A DNA stretch of 16,671 nt from CAIUMH01 sp037142475 (lineage in GTDB: Bacteria > Actinomycetota > Acidimicrobiia > Acidimicrobiales > RAAP-2). Location: positions 1 to 16,671 of the forward strand of contig JBAXAR010000038.1 in assembly GCA_037142475.1 (NCBI GenBank), read 5' to 3'. The notes below the pieces were generated by a model, which did not search any database, was not told the origin of the DNA, and worked only from the letters and a program-made list of their open reading frames with translations. Below, piece after piece: positions 6,501 through 13,347 of this stretch. Position numbers and translations under genes: made by a program. Each line of letters starts with the position of its first letter. The stretch's first letter is position 1.

Positions 6501-7724
6501 TTAGCGGTTGAGCAGGTCCTTGGCGATGGCGACCACCTGCATCTCGTCGGTCCCGGCGTAGATCTGAAGGACACGAGCGTCACGAGCGAGTTGTTCGACG
6601 CGATACTCCGAGACGTAGCCGTTGCCTCCGAAGAGTTGGATGGCCTCATTGGCCACTGCCACGGCGGCTTGGGCGGAGTAGAGCTTCATCGCCGATGCTT
6701 CGGCCATGGAAGTCGGCTCACCGGCGGCTGCAGCCTCGATGTGGCGGAACACGAGGTTCTGCACGTTGAGGCGGGCGACCTCCATGTTGGCGAGCTTCAG
6801 CTGGATCAGCTGGTACTCGCTGATCGGCTTGCCCCACAAGGTGCGCTCCTTGGCGTAGGCCACCGAGAGCTTCAGGCACTCTTCGATCACACCAAGGCTC
6901 ATGGCGGCAACGCCGGCGCGCTCGGTGACGAAGTTGTCCTTGGCGCTCGCTCGGCCTCCTCCACCACTCTTCGACGAAGAGCCAGCAGTGAGGAGTCGGT
7001 CCGCGCCGACACGGACGTCGGTCAAGAAGACCTCTCCGGTGGGAGAGGACTTCTGGCCCATCTTGCGCATCGGCTTCGACTGCTCGAGGCCGGGCATGCC
7101 GGTATCGAGGACGAAGGTCAGCACGGGACGGTTCCGAGGGTCTGTCTCGGAGCCATCGTCGAGCTTGGCGTAGAGGACGATGGTGTCGGCGTAGGGGCCA
7201 TTGGTGATCCAGGTCTTTGACCCGTTGATCACGTACTCCTCGCCGTCTTGGATCGCAGTGGTCCGCATGCCGCCGAGAGCGTCGGAACCTGAGTCGGGCT
7301 CAGTAATAGCCCAAGCGCCGACCTTGTCGAGGGTCAGCAGGTCGAGTCCCCAGCGCTCCATCTGCTCAGGCGTTCCGAGCTTCATGATGGTTCCGGCCGC
7401 CAGGCCGGTCGAGACACCCAGCGATGTCACGAGCCCGGGGCTGACCCGACAAAGCTCGATGATCGGGATGAGCCCCATGGCCACTTGGCCGGCGGAACGG
7501 GGACCCTGAGGGGCCGTGTCGCCGGCGATCTTGCGCTCGAGTTGGCGCTTGAAGCCGTCGCGCGCCATCTCGTCCATCCCGAAGGTGCGGAACATCTTGC
7601 GCAACACGTCGTAGGGGGGAACCCCCTCGTACTCGAGATCATCGAGAACGGGACGAATCTCGTTGTCGACGAAGGTCCGAACAGCCTCTTGAATGGCGAT
7701 GTTCTCCTCAGACCAGCTGATCAT
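6501..7724 (-). CDS. Acyl-CoA dehydrogenase family flavoprotein
   Basis: 407 residues with the full family architecture: an N-terminal helical domain, AWAITEPDSGSDALGG (137-152) for FAD/substrate contact, KTWITNG (170-176), a middle beta domain, and a C-terminal helical domain with QLFGGNGYVSEYRVEQLARD (363-382) and LQIYAGTDEMQ. The reaction is FAD-dependent alpha,beta-desaturation of an acyl-CoA, passing electrons to ETF. The position of the usual catalytic Glu in IYEGT is Ala390 here. Instead Glu268 (VTERAG) aligns with the LERL/QERL base of isovaleryl-CoA and long-chain dehydrogenases, so a branched or long acyl chain is plausible. A Gly/Ser-rich loop, SSSKSGGGG (249-257), replaces the usual G-x-G-F lead-in. 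The ATG at 7724 has a GAGGAG ribosome site. It is the last gene of a probable four-gene unit, 44 bases after the beta-barrel gene. Confidence 0.92.
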   Translation of the reverse strand: MISWSEENIAIQEAVRTFVDNEIRPVLDDLEYEGVPPYDVLRKMFRTFGMDEMARDGFKRQLERKIAGDTAPQGPRSAGQVAMGLIPIIELCRVSPGLVTSLGVSTGLAAGTIMKLGTPEQMERWGLDLLTLDKVGAWAITEPDSGSDALGGMRTTAIQDGEEYVINGSKTWITNGPYADTIVLYAKLDDGSETDPRNRPVLTFVLDTGMPGLEQSKPMRKMGQKSSPTGEVFLTDVRVGADRLLTAGSSSKSGGGGRASAKDNFVTERAGVAAMSLGVIEECLKLSVAYAKERTLWGKPISEYQLIQLKLANMEVARLNVQNLVFRHIEAAAAGEPTSMAEASAMKLYSAQAAVAVANEAIQLFGGNGYVSEYRVEQLARDARVLQIYAGTDEMQVVAIAKDLLNR

Positions 7725-7768
7725 CTGCTCTCCTCTTCATCGAGACCGACGTGCAGCCTCGAGCCGAT

Positions 7769-8368
7769 TCAGTTCGCCATCTCCGGCTCATCAAAGATGG
7801 CCTCGGTGGTTTGACGGGTCATGGTGTTGCGGTCCGTGTGCATGATCGGGTCGGCGCTGAGGTAGTGCTCGTAGACAGTGGTGGTGTCGTAGGAGAAAAC
7901 CCCATCGGCCTCGATGGTGATGGTGCAGTCGTAGCGCGTGGTTCGGGCGTTCTCGTCGAGGTACTTGTTCGACAAGATGCCGTAGGTCTGCTCGCCGAGC
8001 TCAGCGGACATCGTGAACGACGTCGCTCCCGCCTCTGCGGTGCCGCCAGCGATGAGCGTCGAGCCACGAGGCACCATGAAGCACCGCATGACTTGGTTGT
8101 TCGCTGCGTCCCAGAGCCAGTAGCCGAGTTCGGTGTGGAACGGGTTGTCGTTCTCTTCACCCTTGCGCCAGGCCGCCATCTTGTAGTCGAGGCCGTAGAG
8201 GACCTGCTTGCCGTTGTCGACCGGGCCGAACTGCTTGAAGGTGGCCTCTTCGAAGTACGCCGTGTCAGCCACTTTGCCTGCGGTGTTGTGGAAGGACACA
8301 TCCATGCCCTTGTCGCCAGTCCAAGTGCCGATCAGTGCGGCCAGGGGGCCCCATTCCTCGTTCGCCAT
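7769..8368 (-). CDS. Nitrobindin/FABP-like heme-binding beta-barrel protein
   Basis: 199 residues from the ATG at 8368, which has an AAGGAGA ribosome site 8 bases upstream. The frame stays open further upstream to 8641, but that part has no family character and overlaps the preceding gene. The N-terminal GPLAALIGTWTGDKG (7-21) matches the first strand of the nitrobindin/THAP4-type heme-binding barrel (G-x-W-x-G). It is followed by FHTELGYWLWD (77-87) and a C-terminal MHTDRNTMTRQ (176-186), where nitrobindins place the proximal heme His (here His177). The family consists of small cytoplasmic ten-strand barrels that bind ferric heme or other hydrophobic ligands and may isomerise peroxynitrite. 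The first motif is less Gly-rich than in classical nitrobindins, so the ligand is uncertain. It lies between the DUF4328 gene (70 bases) and the acyl-CoA dehydrogenase gene (44 bases), probably in one transcript. Confidence 0.8.
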   Translation of the reverse strand: MANEEWGPLAALIGTWTGDKGMDVSFHNTAGKVADTAYFEEATFKQFGPVDNGKQVLYGLDYKMAAWRKGEENDNPFHTELGYWLWDAANNQVMRCFMVPRGSTLIAGGTAEAGATSFTMSAELGEQTYGILSNKYLDENARTTRYDCTITIEADGVFSYDTTTVYEHYLSADPIMHTDRNTMTRQTTEAIFDEPEMAN

Positions 8369-8438
8369 GAGAGCGTCTCCTTCATTGGTTGATCCGTCTA
8401 CCAGCGGTAGCCATCCAAGGGCCACCAGCGAGGTCAGC

Positions 8439-9281
8439 CTAGAGGCCAGAGCGGGCGTCGTGTCCACCAGACGTCGACGCCGCCCCGGTGTGCTCGGAGA
8501 CCACTGCATCAATGACCCGAGGTGCAGTGGTGAGGCAGATCCCGAAAGCGGCCAATTCGACTGCCGAGAGAAACCCGACGCCGATCGGCGAGGCGCCGGC
8601 GACGACGATCGCCGACACGGCTGCACTCTGCGCAACGACAAATGCGATCCAGCACCGCCACATCAGTGCTCGTGCTGGATGGCTGGCGGGCAGCATCCCC
8701 AACCAGGCCAAAAGAGGCATGACGAGGTTGGCGAGGGGAAGGAACCACCCGACCACGCCGGTCGTGGGAGTGACTCGGGCGGGGATACGTAGCTGGCGCG
8801 CCACGGTCGCCGCCCGATGCTGGAAGCGGAGCACGAGAATGAGCGAAATGATCTGAAGTGGGGTCACCACGAAGGTGGTGATGGTCGAGATCCACGCCGG
8901 GCGCTCCGGCGGGGTGGGGAGCGACGCCGTCGTCCCGCCCCGTTGGACGACATCGAATGCATGGCGTACCCATGACCACATCTGTGACAACCAGGGTCCC
9001 TCGAAGGACCGGAGGATCACCGAGATGACGACCAGCGCGGCGATGCACGCCACACCGATACGGAGCAACTGAGTCGCAGACGTCGCTTCGCGGTCCAAGA
9101 GTTCCCTGGGGACCTCCTGAGAGGCGGCGAAGGGCTGGAGGTGCTCAGTCCACGCCATCCCATCCCACCAGCGCCAGGATCGAGCGCCCCCGGGATCCGG
9201 ATACCAGCCCCGTGGCGGCAATGGCCCCGGCCCGTCCATGGTTCCCTCGTCGCCCTTGGGGGTATCAGTGGGTTCGGTCAC
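8439..9281 (-). CDS. DUF2510-DUF4328 membrane protein
   Basis: 280 residues. The N-terminal motif PPRGWYPDPGG...WRWWDGMAWTEH (22-47) is the actinobacterial DUF2510 module, a small tryptophan-rich domain found at the cytoplasmic end of many membrane proteins. After it come about five hydrophobic segments (roughly 72-91, 131-152, 174-196, 207-229 and 234-252). GWFLPLANLVMPLLAW (178-193) is the core signature of DUF4328. The function of both domains is unknown. The start is the GTG at 9281-9279, which overlaps the TGA of the upstream LLM oxidoreductase gene as GTGA, so translational coupling is likely. A later in-frame ATG (codon 15) would still precede the DUF2510 motif and cannot be excluded. 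Confidence 0.85.
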   Translation of the reverse strand: MTEPTDTPKGDEGTMDGPGPLPPRGWYPDPGGARSWRWWDGMAWTEHLQPFAASQEVPRELLDREATSATQLLRIGVACIAALVVISVILRSFEGPWLSQMWSWVRHAFDVVQRGGTTASLPTPPERPAWISTITTFVVTPLQIISLILVLRFQHRAATVARQLRIPARVTPTTGVVGWFLPLANLVMPLLAWLGMLPASHPARALMWRCWIAFVVAQSAAVSAIVVAGASPIGVGFLSAVELAAFGICLTTAPRVIDAVVSEHTGAASTSGGHDARSGL

Positions 9282-10168
9282 GATCGAGGGGTGAGGTCGA
9301 GTCGCTCAGCGACGGCCGTGAGTGCAGCGAGGTGCTCGTCGAGATGTCGCAAGCCCTGGTTGAGGGTCGTCACCGAGCAGTGGGTTGCCCCGGCAGCACT
9401 CCAGCGCTCCATGAGGTCAAGTGATCGGCCCGGGTCATCAGTGAAGCCCGGCGTCTGGCCCTCGATGCCGATGGTCATCGGGTCTCGGCCTGCGGCCCGT
9501 GCGGCGTCGCGGACCGTGGCGAGTGCCTCTTCGAAGCCGTGACCCGGCCAGGACATCGGAAACCACCCATCGGCCAACTGGCCAACCCGTGCGAGGGCGG
9601 CGGGGGCCATCGCACCGATCCAGATCGGGATAGGGCGCTGCAGCGGCAGCGGCGCGATCCCGGCCGCCCGGATCGACTCGGTGGCCCCTTCGAAGTCGAC
9701 CTTTTCCTCAGTCCAGAGGCGCCGCAGGAGGCCGACTTGCTCGGCAAGCCGATCTCCTCGGGTGGCAAAGTTCTGTCCGAGCGCTTCATATTCGACGGAG
9801 TTCCATCCGATACCGCAGCCGAGTCGAAACTTGCCCTCGCAGAGAAGATCGACCTCAGCCGCCTGCTTCGCAATGAGGGCGGTGGGGCGTTGCGGGGCGA
9901 TGAGGATTGCCGTGGCGAATCCGAGTGAGGTGATCGCCGAGAGGTGTCCGAACAGCACGAAGGGTTCGCGGAACGTGTCCTCGATGCCGTAGGGCCCGGC
10001 GAGATCCGGATGCACACTGCGGTCGGCTCCTAAGACGTGGTCATAGGCGAGGAGGTGGGCGAAACCGAGTCGGTCAACTTCGCGGGCGAAGGCCACGATG
10101 GCCGCGGTGTCGCCCCCGAGTTCGTTCTGGGGAAGGACGGCGCCGATGGTCATCGTTGTGTCGCTCAT
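9278..10168 (-). CDS. LLM-class (luciferase-like) F420/flavin-dependent oxidoreductase
   Basis: 296 residues from the ATG at 10168 (MSDTTMTIGAVLPQNELGGD). The ATG five codons later (MTIGAVLPQ) is also possible. The frame runs on to 10258, but that extension is unlike the family. It is a TIM-barrel luciferase-like monooxygenase fold, with AYDHVLG (41-47), GKFRLGCGIGWNSVEYEALG (112-131), PIPIWIGA (179-186) and ADGWFP (199-204). These motifs resemble the actinobacterial TIGR03619-type F420-dependent subgroup. Such enzymes oxidise or reduce alcohols, aldehydes or hydroxylated substrates using reduced F420 or FMN; the substrate is unknown. GGAG lies only two bases before the ATG, too close for a normal ribosome site. 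The gene heads a minus-strand run, overlapping the next gene by 4 bases, and is divergent from an aldehyde dehydrogenase gene across 110 bases. Confidence 0.88.
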   Translation of the reverse strand: MSDTTMTIGAVLPQNELGGDTAAIVAFAREVDRLGFAHLLAYDHVLGADRSVHPDLAGPYGIEDTFREPFVLFGHLSAITSLGFATAILIAPQRPTALIAKQAAEVDLLCEGKFRLGCGIGWNSVEYEALGQNFATRGDRLAEQVGLLRRLWTEEKVDFEGATESIRAAGIAPLPLQRPIPIWIGAMAPAALARVGQLADGWFPMSWPGHGFEEALATVRDAARAAGRDPMTIGIEGQTPGFTDDPGRSLDLMERWSAAGATHCSVTTLNQGLRHLDEHLAALTAVAERLDLTPRS

Positions 10169-10249
10169 TTCTCCAGCATCGCGCCCGGGAACCACTTCGT
10201 CACAGCCGATACCATTTGGAGTGGCCGGTCCGCGTCCTGCGGGTATGCG

Positions 10250-10260
10250 GCGTGACACGC
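10250..10260. promoter_or_regulatory. Short palindrome in the LLM/ALDH divergent region, candidate operator
   Basis: GCGTG-A-CACGC is an 11-base perfect palindrome located 18 bases before the aldehyde dehydrogenase ATG and some 80 bases before the LLM gene. A site here could control either divergent promoter. No convincing -35/-10 pair was found in the 110-base gap, and an 11-base palindrome in GC-rich DNA may be chance. Confidence 0.2.
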
Positions 10261-10278
10261 GTTGAAGGGGAGTACTCG

Positions 10279-12024
10279 ATGACCATCACCACCCGTGGTG
10301 CCGCCGCCGCCACCAGCGCCGGGGCTGACATTGCTCATCTCGATCCGGCCGAACTCGATGCGGTGGTCGCCGGCCTTGCTGCCCACGTGGATGTGTGGTC
10401 CGCCACCTCAGCGGCGGCGAGAGTGGCCCTTCTCGATCAGGTCATCGCCGACACGATGAAGGTGGCCCCGGACTGGCATGACGACTCCTGCCGAGCCAAG
10501 GGCCTTGACCCGAAGGGCGGCGATGGCGGCGAAGAGATGTTCGGTGGCATCGGAACCTTCGTCCGCATGGCGCGGACACTGCGCAATTCAATTGCCGATA
10601 TCGCGGCATCTGGTCGCCCCGAATTCCCCGGCCCAGTGCGCGAGTCGGATGACGGCCGGCTGATTGTCCAAGTCTTCCCCACTGACATTTTTGACAAGAT
10701 GCTCTTCGCCAAGACCACTGGAGAGATCTGGATCGAGCCGGGCATTACCCGAGCCGAGCTCGAGGCAGCCCAGGCTCCCGCCTATGACGACCCTGAGTCC
10801 TTCAAGGGCGTCTCCCTCGTCCTCGGAGCAGGCAACGTCGCCAGCCTGGGACCGCGTGACGTCCTGACCAAGATGTTTGTGGAGAACAAAGTGGTCATCC
10901 TCAAGGCCAACCCGGTCAACGATTACCTCGTGCCCCACTGGAATCGGGCCATGGCGGCGCTGATTGAGGCAGGGTTCCTCGCAATCGTCGAAGGCGGGGC
11001 AGAGGCGGGAAAGCACCTCTGCGCCCACCCGGAGATCATCGATATCCATGTCACGGGATCGGACAAGACCCACGACGCCATCGTCTTCGGCATCGGCGAA
11101 GAAGGAGCGGCTCGCAAGACCGCCAACGATCCGCTGGTGACCAAGCCGGTGAGCTGTGAGCTCGGCAATGTCTCGCCGGTGATTGTGGTTCCAGGCGAGT
11201 GGAGCGCCAAGGACCTCACGTACCAAGCCGAGCACGTGGCCACCATGCTGTCGAACAACGCTGGCTTCAACTGCCTTACGCCCCGAGTGATCATCACCTG
11301 GGCGGGCTGGCCCCAACGGTCGGCCTTCCTCTCCGCCTTGGCTCAGGCGCTCCGCGAGATCCCCGCCCGGCAGGCGTATTACCCGGGAGCGGCAGATCGA
11401 CGTGACGCGTTCTTGAAGGTTCACCCTGATGCAATGGAAATCGGTCCAGCCATCGACGGAGCGTTGCCGTGGACCTTCATCACCGATGTCGATCCCACCA
11501 AGACCGATGACATCTGCTTCAACGTCGAGGCTTTCTGCTCGCTGACTTCAGAGACGGCGCTGCCCGCAGCCTCGCCCGCCGAGTTCGTCGACGCTGCGGT
11601 CGCCTTCGCCAACGACGTTGTCTGGGGGACCCTTTCGGCGACAGTCTTGGCCCACCCAGACTCGCTGGCCGATCCGGACGTGGGCCCGCGCATTGAACAG
11701 GGCCTGGCGGACCTTCGCTACGGGGGTATCGGATTGAACCTCTGGCATGCCATGGTCTTCGCGCTTTCGACCACGAGCTGGGGCGCCTATCCAGGCCACC
11801 ACATCACCGATATCCAGTCGGGATCGGGCGTGGTGGGCAACGCCTACATGCTTGAGGGCGTCCAGAAGTCCATCGTCCGAGGACCGTTCCGAGCCTCGCC
11901 GAAGCCTCCCTGGTTCGCGTCGGCTCGCAACGCCCACGCCACCATGGACAGGCTCCTGGATTTCGAAGCGGCGCCGAAGTGGCGCAAGCTCCCGCGTCTG
12001 GTCCTCGCGGCGCTGCGCAACTAG
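10279..12024 (+). CDS. Aldehyde dehydrogenase superfamily protein, long atypical form
   Basis: 581 residues from the ATG at 10279, with an AAGGGGAG ribosome site 6 bases upstream. The frame is open back to 10156, but that stretch overlaps the divergent gene. The catalytic residues of the superfamily can be placed: Asn186 in GAGNVASL (oxyanion Asn), Lys209 in VVILKANP (cofactor ribose), Gly260-Ser261 in HVTGS, Glu294 in CELGNVSP (general base) and Cys332 in NNAGFNCLTP (nucleophile), with Glu417 in NVEAFC. All motifs are diverged from classical ALDHs (PWNFP, ELGGK and GQxC are all altered), and an N-terminal region of about 120 residues precedes the Rossmann part. An NAD(P)-dependent aldehyde or acyl-CoA reductase-type enzyme is most likely; the substrate is unknown. 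It is divergent from the LLM oxidoreductase gene and is followed by GC-rich hairpins. Confidence 0.85.
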   Translation: MTITTRGAAAATSAGADIAHLDPAELDAVVAGLAAHVDVWSATSAAARVALLDQVIADTMKVAPDWHDDSCRAKGLDPKGGDGGEEMFGGIGTFVRMARTLRNSIADIAASGRPEFPGPVRESDDGRLIVQVFPTDIFDKMLFAKTTGEIWIEPGITRAELEAAQAPAYDDPESFKGVSLVLGAGNVASLGPRDVLTKMFVENKVVILKANPVNDYLVPHWNRAMAALIEAGFLAIVEGGAEAGKHLCAHPEIIDIHVTGSDKTHDAIVFGIGEEGAARKTANDPLVTKPVSCELGNVSPVIVVPGEWSAKDLTYQAEHVATMLSNNAGFNCLTPRVIITWAGWPQRSAFLSALAQALREIPARQAYYPGAADRRDAFLKVHPDAMEIGPAIDGALPWTFITDVDPTKTDDICFNVEAFCSLTSETALPAASPAEFVDAAVAFANDVVWGTLSATVLAHPDSLADPDVGPRIEQGLADLRYGGIGLNLWHAMVFALSTTSWGAYPGHHITDIQSGSGVVGNAYMLEGVQKSIVRGPFRASPKPPWFASARNAHATMDRLLDFEAAPKWRKLPRLVLAALRN

Positions 12025-12073
12025 GGCGGCACACTCCACGCACGTGGTGCGTCGCAGCAGCGGCGGGGCCCCG

Positions 12074-12090
12074 GAGGCGACGCTCGCCTC
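12074..12090 (+). terminator. GC-rich hairpin after the aldehyde dehydrogenase gene
   Basis: GAGGCGA (12074-12080) pairs perfectly with TCGCCTC (12084-12090) over the loop CGC, 50 bases after the ALDH stop. A smaller 6-bp hairpin (ACGCAC/GTGCGT, 12038-12052) lies just before it. No T run follows. It is a candidate terminator of the GC-hairpin type. Confidence 0.4.
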
Positions 12091-12111
12091 GCCAGGATGA
12101 CGTCGAGAAAA

Positions 12112-12135
12112 CGCCAACGCACCGAAGGGTTGGCG
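12112..12135 (+). terminator. Second hairpin between ALDH and the MarP-like gene
   Basis: CGCCAAC (12112-12118) pairs perfectly with GTTGGCG (12129-12135) around a 10-base loop. It lies 39 bases before the next start codon and just upstream of that gene's likely -10 box. It could be a terminator for read-through from the ALDH gene or a binding site near the promoter. Confidence 0.4.
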
Positions 12136-12162
12136 CCGTGCCCGCACGGGTCACGAGAGGTC

Positions 12163-12168
12163 TACCCT
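12163..12168 (+). promoter_or_regulatory. -10 box for a leaderless MarP-like transcript
   Basis: TACCCT matches TANNNT and is followed after exactly 6 bases by the ATG at 12175, the same geometry as at the tetR gene. No -35 box is obvious at the right distance. The only purine run (GAGAGG, 12155-12160) is 14 bases from the ATG, too far for a normal ribosome site, which supports a leaderless start. Confidence 0.5.
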
Positions 12169-12174
12169 CGGCAG

Positions 12175-13347
12175 ATGGGCTGGATCGATCTCATCCTCGG
12201 CATCGCGGTGGTGGCTGCGACGATCCGTGGCCTGCGCCTTGGAGCCGTGATGCAGGTGACGAGCTTCGTCGGATTCTGGGCCGGTCTTGCCCTCGGCGTC
12301 GTCGTCTCACTGCTGGTTGTTCGCCATGTGGCAACAGGCTCGGTTCGAGTGTGGGCGACCTTGGGGATCACCCTGGGCTGCGCCATCCTCGTCGGCGTGG
12401 TGGGCCGGGTGCTTGGGGGCTGGGCCTCGGTGGCGCTCCGTCGTTGGCACCTCGGCGCTATCGACTCTGGCCTCGGCGCAGCCATCGGCGCCGTCAGCAT
12501 CCTGATCTCGGTATGGCTGATCGCCGGGTTCGTCGTCCAGTCCCAGGTGGCCTGGCTCGGTTCTGCTCTCGGATCCTCTGCAGTCCTGCGAGCCGTTGAC
12601 AAAGTGCTGCCGCCAGTGCCGGCAGCACTCAGCCAGGTCCAGGGCTTTCTGTCATCCCAGGGCTTCCCGCCGGTCTTTGCCGGCGTGGTTCCTCCCAACA
12701 CACCCTCCATCGCGACTCCCTCGTCGGCCGAGGCTGACGCCATTGGCCACAAGGTCGCCGCGTCGGTCCTCAAGGTGTTCGGACCCGCCTGTGGTGGCTA
12801 TCTGGAGGGGTCGGGCTTCATCGTGGCGCCGGGTGTGGTGGTGACCAACGCCCATGTGATCGCCGGCATGAGAGCACCCACCGTCATTGTCGGAGGAACG
12901 CCGGTAGCAATGACCCCAGTGCTGGTGGACCCTGACCTCGACCTCGCCGTGCTCAGGACCACGGCATCGATCGGTCCGTCGCTCGTCCTCGACACTGCGA
13001 TCGCTCCACGGGGGACACCGGCGGCGGTAGTGGGATTCCCGGGGAACGGATCGTTGGTCAACTCGGAAGCAGCGGTCTCGGCCACGTTCGACGCAGTCGG
13101 CCGAGATATCTACGGCTCCTCGTTGGTCACCCGGCAGGTCTACGAGATCACCTCGGTGGTGCGGCCCGGGAACTCCGGTGGTCCCCTTGTGGCAAGCGAC
13201 GGCCGTGTGCTCGGCGTGGTCTTCTCGCGTTCCACCATCAATGACCACGTTGGGTACGCCCTGACCGCGGGAGCGGTGGCGAGGGATGTCGCTCGAGGCG
13301 AGTCCTTCAACGCTCCAGTGGGGACCGGAGCGTGCGCCTCGGGCTAG
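12175..13347 (+). CDS. marP: MarP-family membrane serine protease (CvpA-like N-terminus plus trypsin-like domain)
   Basis: 390 residues from the ATG at 12175. An in-frame ATG at 12097 would add a basic, featureless stretch ahead of the first helix. Four membrane helices (about 3-20, 26-49, 58-80 and 100-122) form the CvpA/colicin V production-like part. The periplasmic chymotrypsin-fold domain follows from about 185. The triad is His227 (TNAHVI), Asp256 (DLDLAVL) and Ser334 (PGNSGGP). Cys206 and Cys387 occupy the positions of the disulfide that tethers the C-terminus in mycobacterial MarP, a protease of nearly the same length needed for survival in acid and oxidative stress. The oxyanion and triad motifs are intact, so an active enzyme is expected. 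The TAG stop shares CTAG with the stop of convergent gabT. The orthologous role is an inference from architecture. Confidence 0.9.
   Translation: MGWIDLILGIAVVAATIRGLRLGAVMQVTSFVGFWAGLALGVVVSLLVVRHVATGSVRVWATLGITLGCAILVGVVGRVLGGWASVALRRWHLGAIDSGLGAAIGAVSILISVWLIAGFVVQSQVAWLGSALGSSAVLRAVDKVLPPVPAALSQVQGFLSSQGFPPVFAGVVPPNTPSIATPSSAEADAIGHKVAASVLKVFGPACGGYLEGSGFIVAPGVVVTNAHVIAGMRAPTVIVGGTPVAMTPVLVDPDLDLAVLRTTASIGPSLVLDTAIAPRGTPAAVVGFPGNGSLVNSEAAVSATFDAVGRDIYGSSLVTRQVYEITSVVRPGNSGGPLVASDGRVLGVVFSRSTINDHVGYALTAGAVARDVARGESFNAPVGTGACASG

Noticed and set aside
8369..8641. N-terminal extension of the beta-barrel protein to 290 residues
   Set aside because: The added part is Arg/Ser/Pro-rich, overlaps the DUF4328 gene and lacks family motifs. 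The ATG at 8368 has a good ribosome site.
10169..10258. GTG start at 10258 for the LLM oxidoreductase
   Set aside because: The 30 extra residues do not resemble the family, whose members begin just before IGAVLPQ.
12097..12174. ATG at 12097 as start of the MarP-like gene
   Set aside because: It would add 26 polar residues before a helix that normally begins the protein, and it lies upstream of a hairpin and of the likely -10 box.
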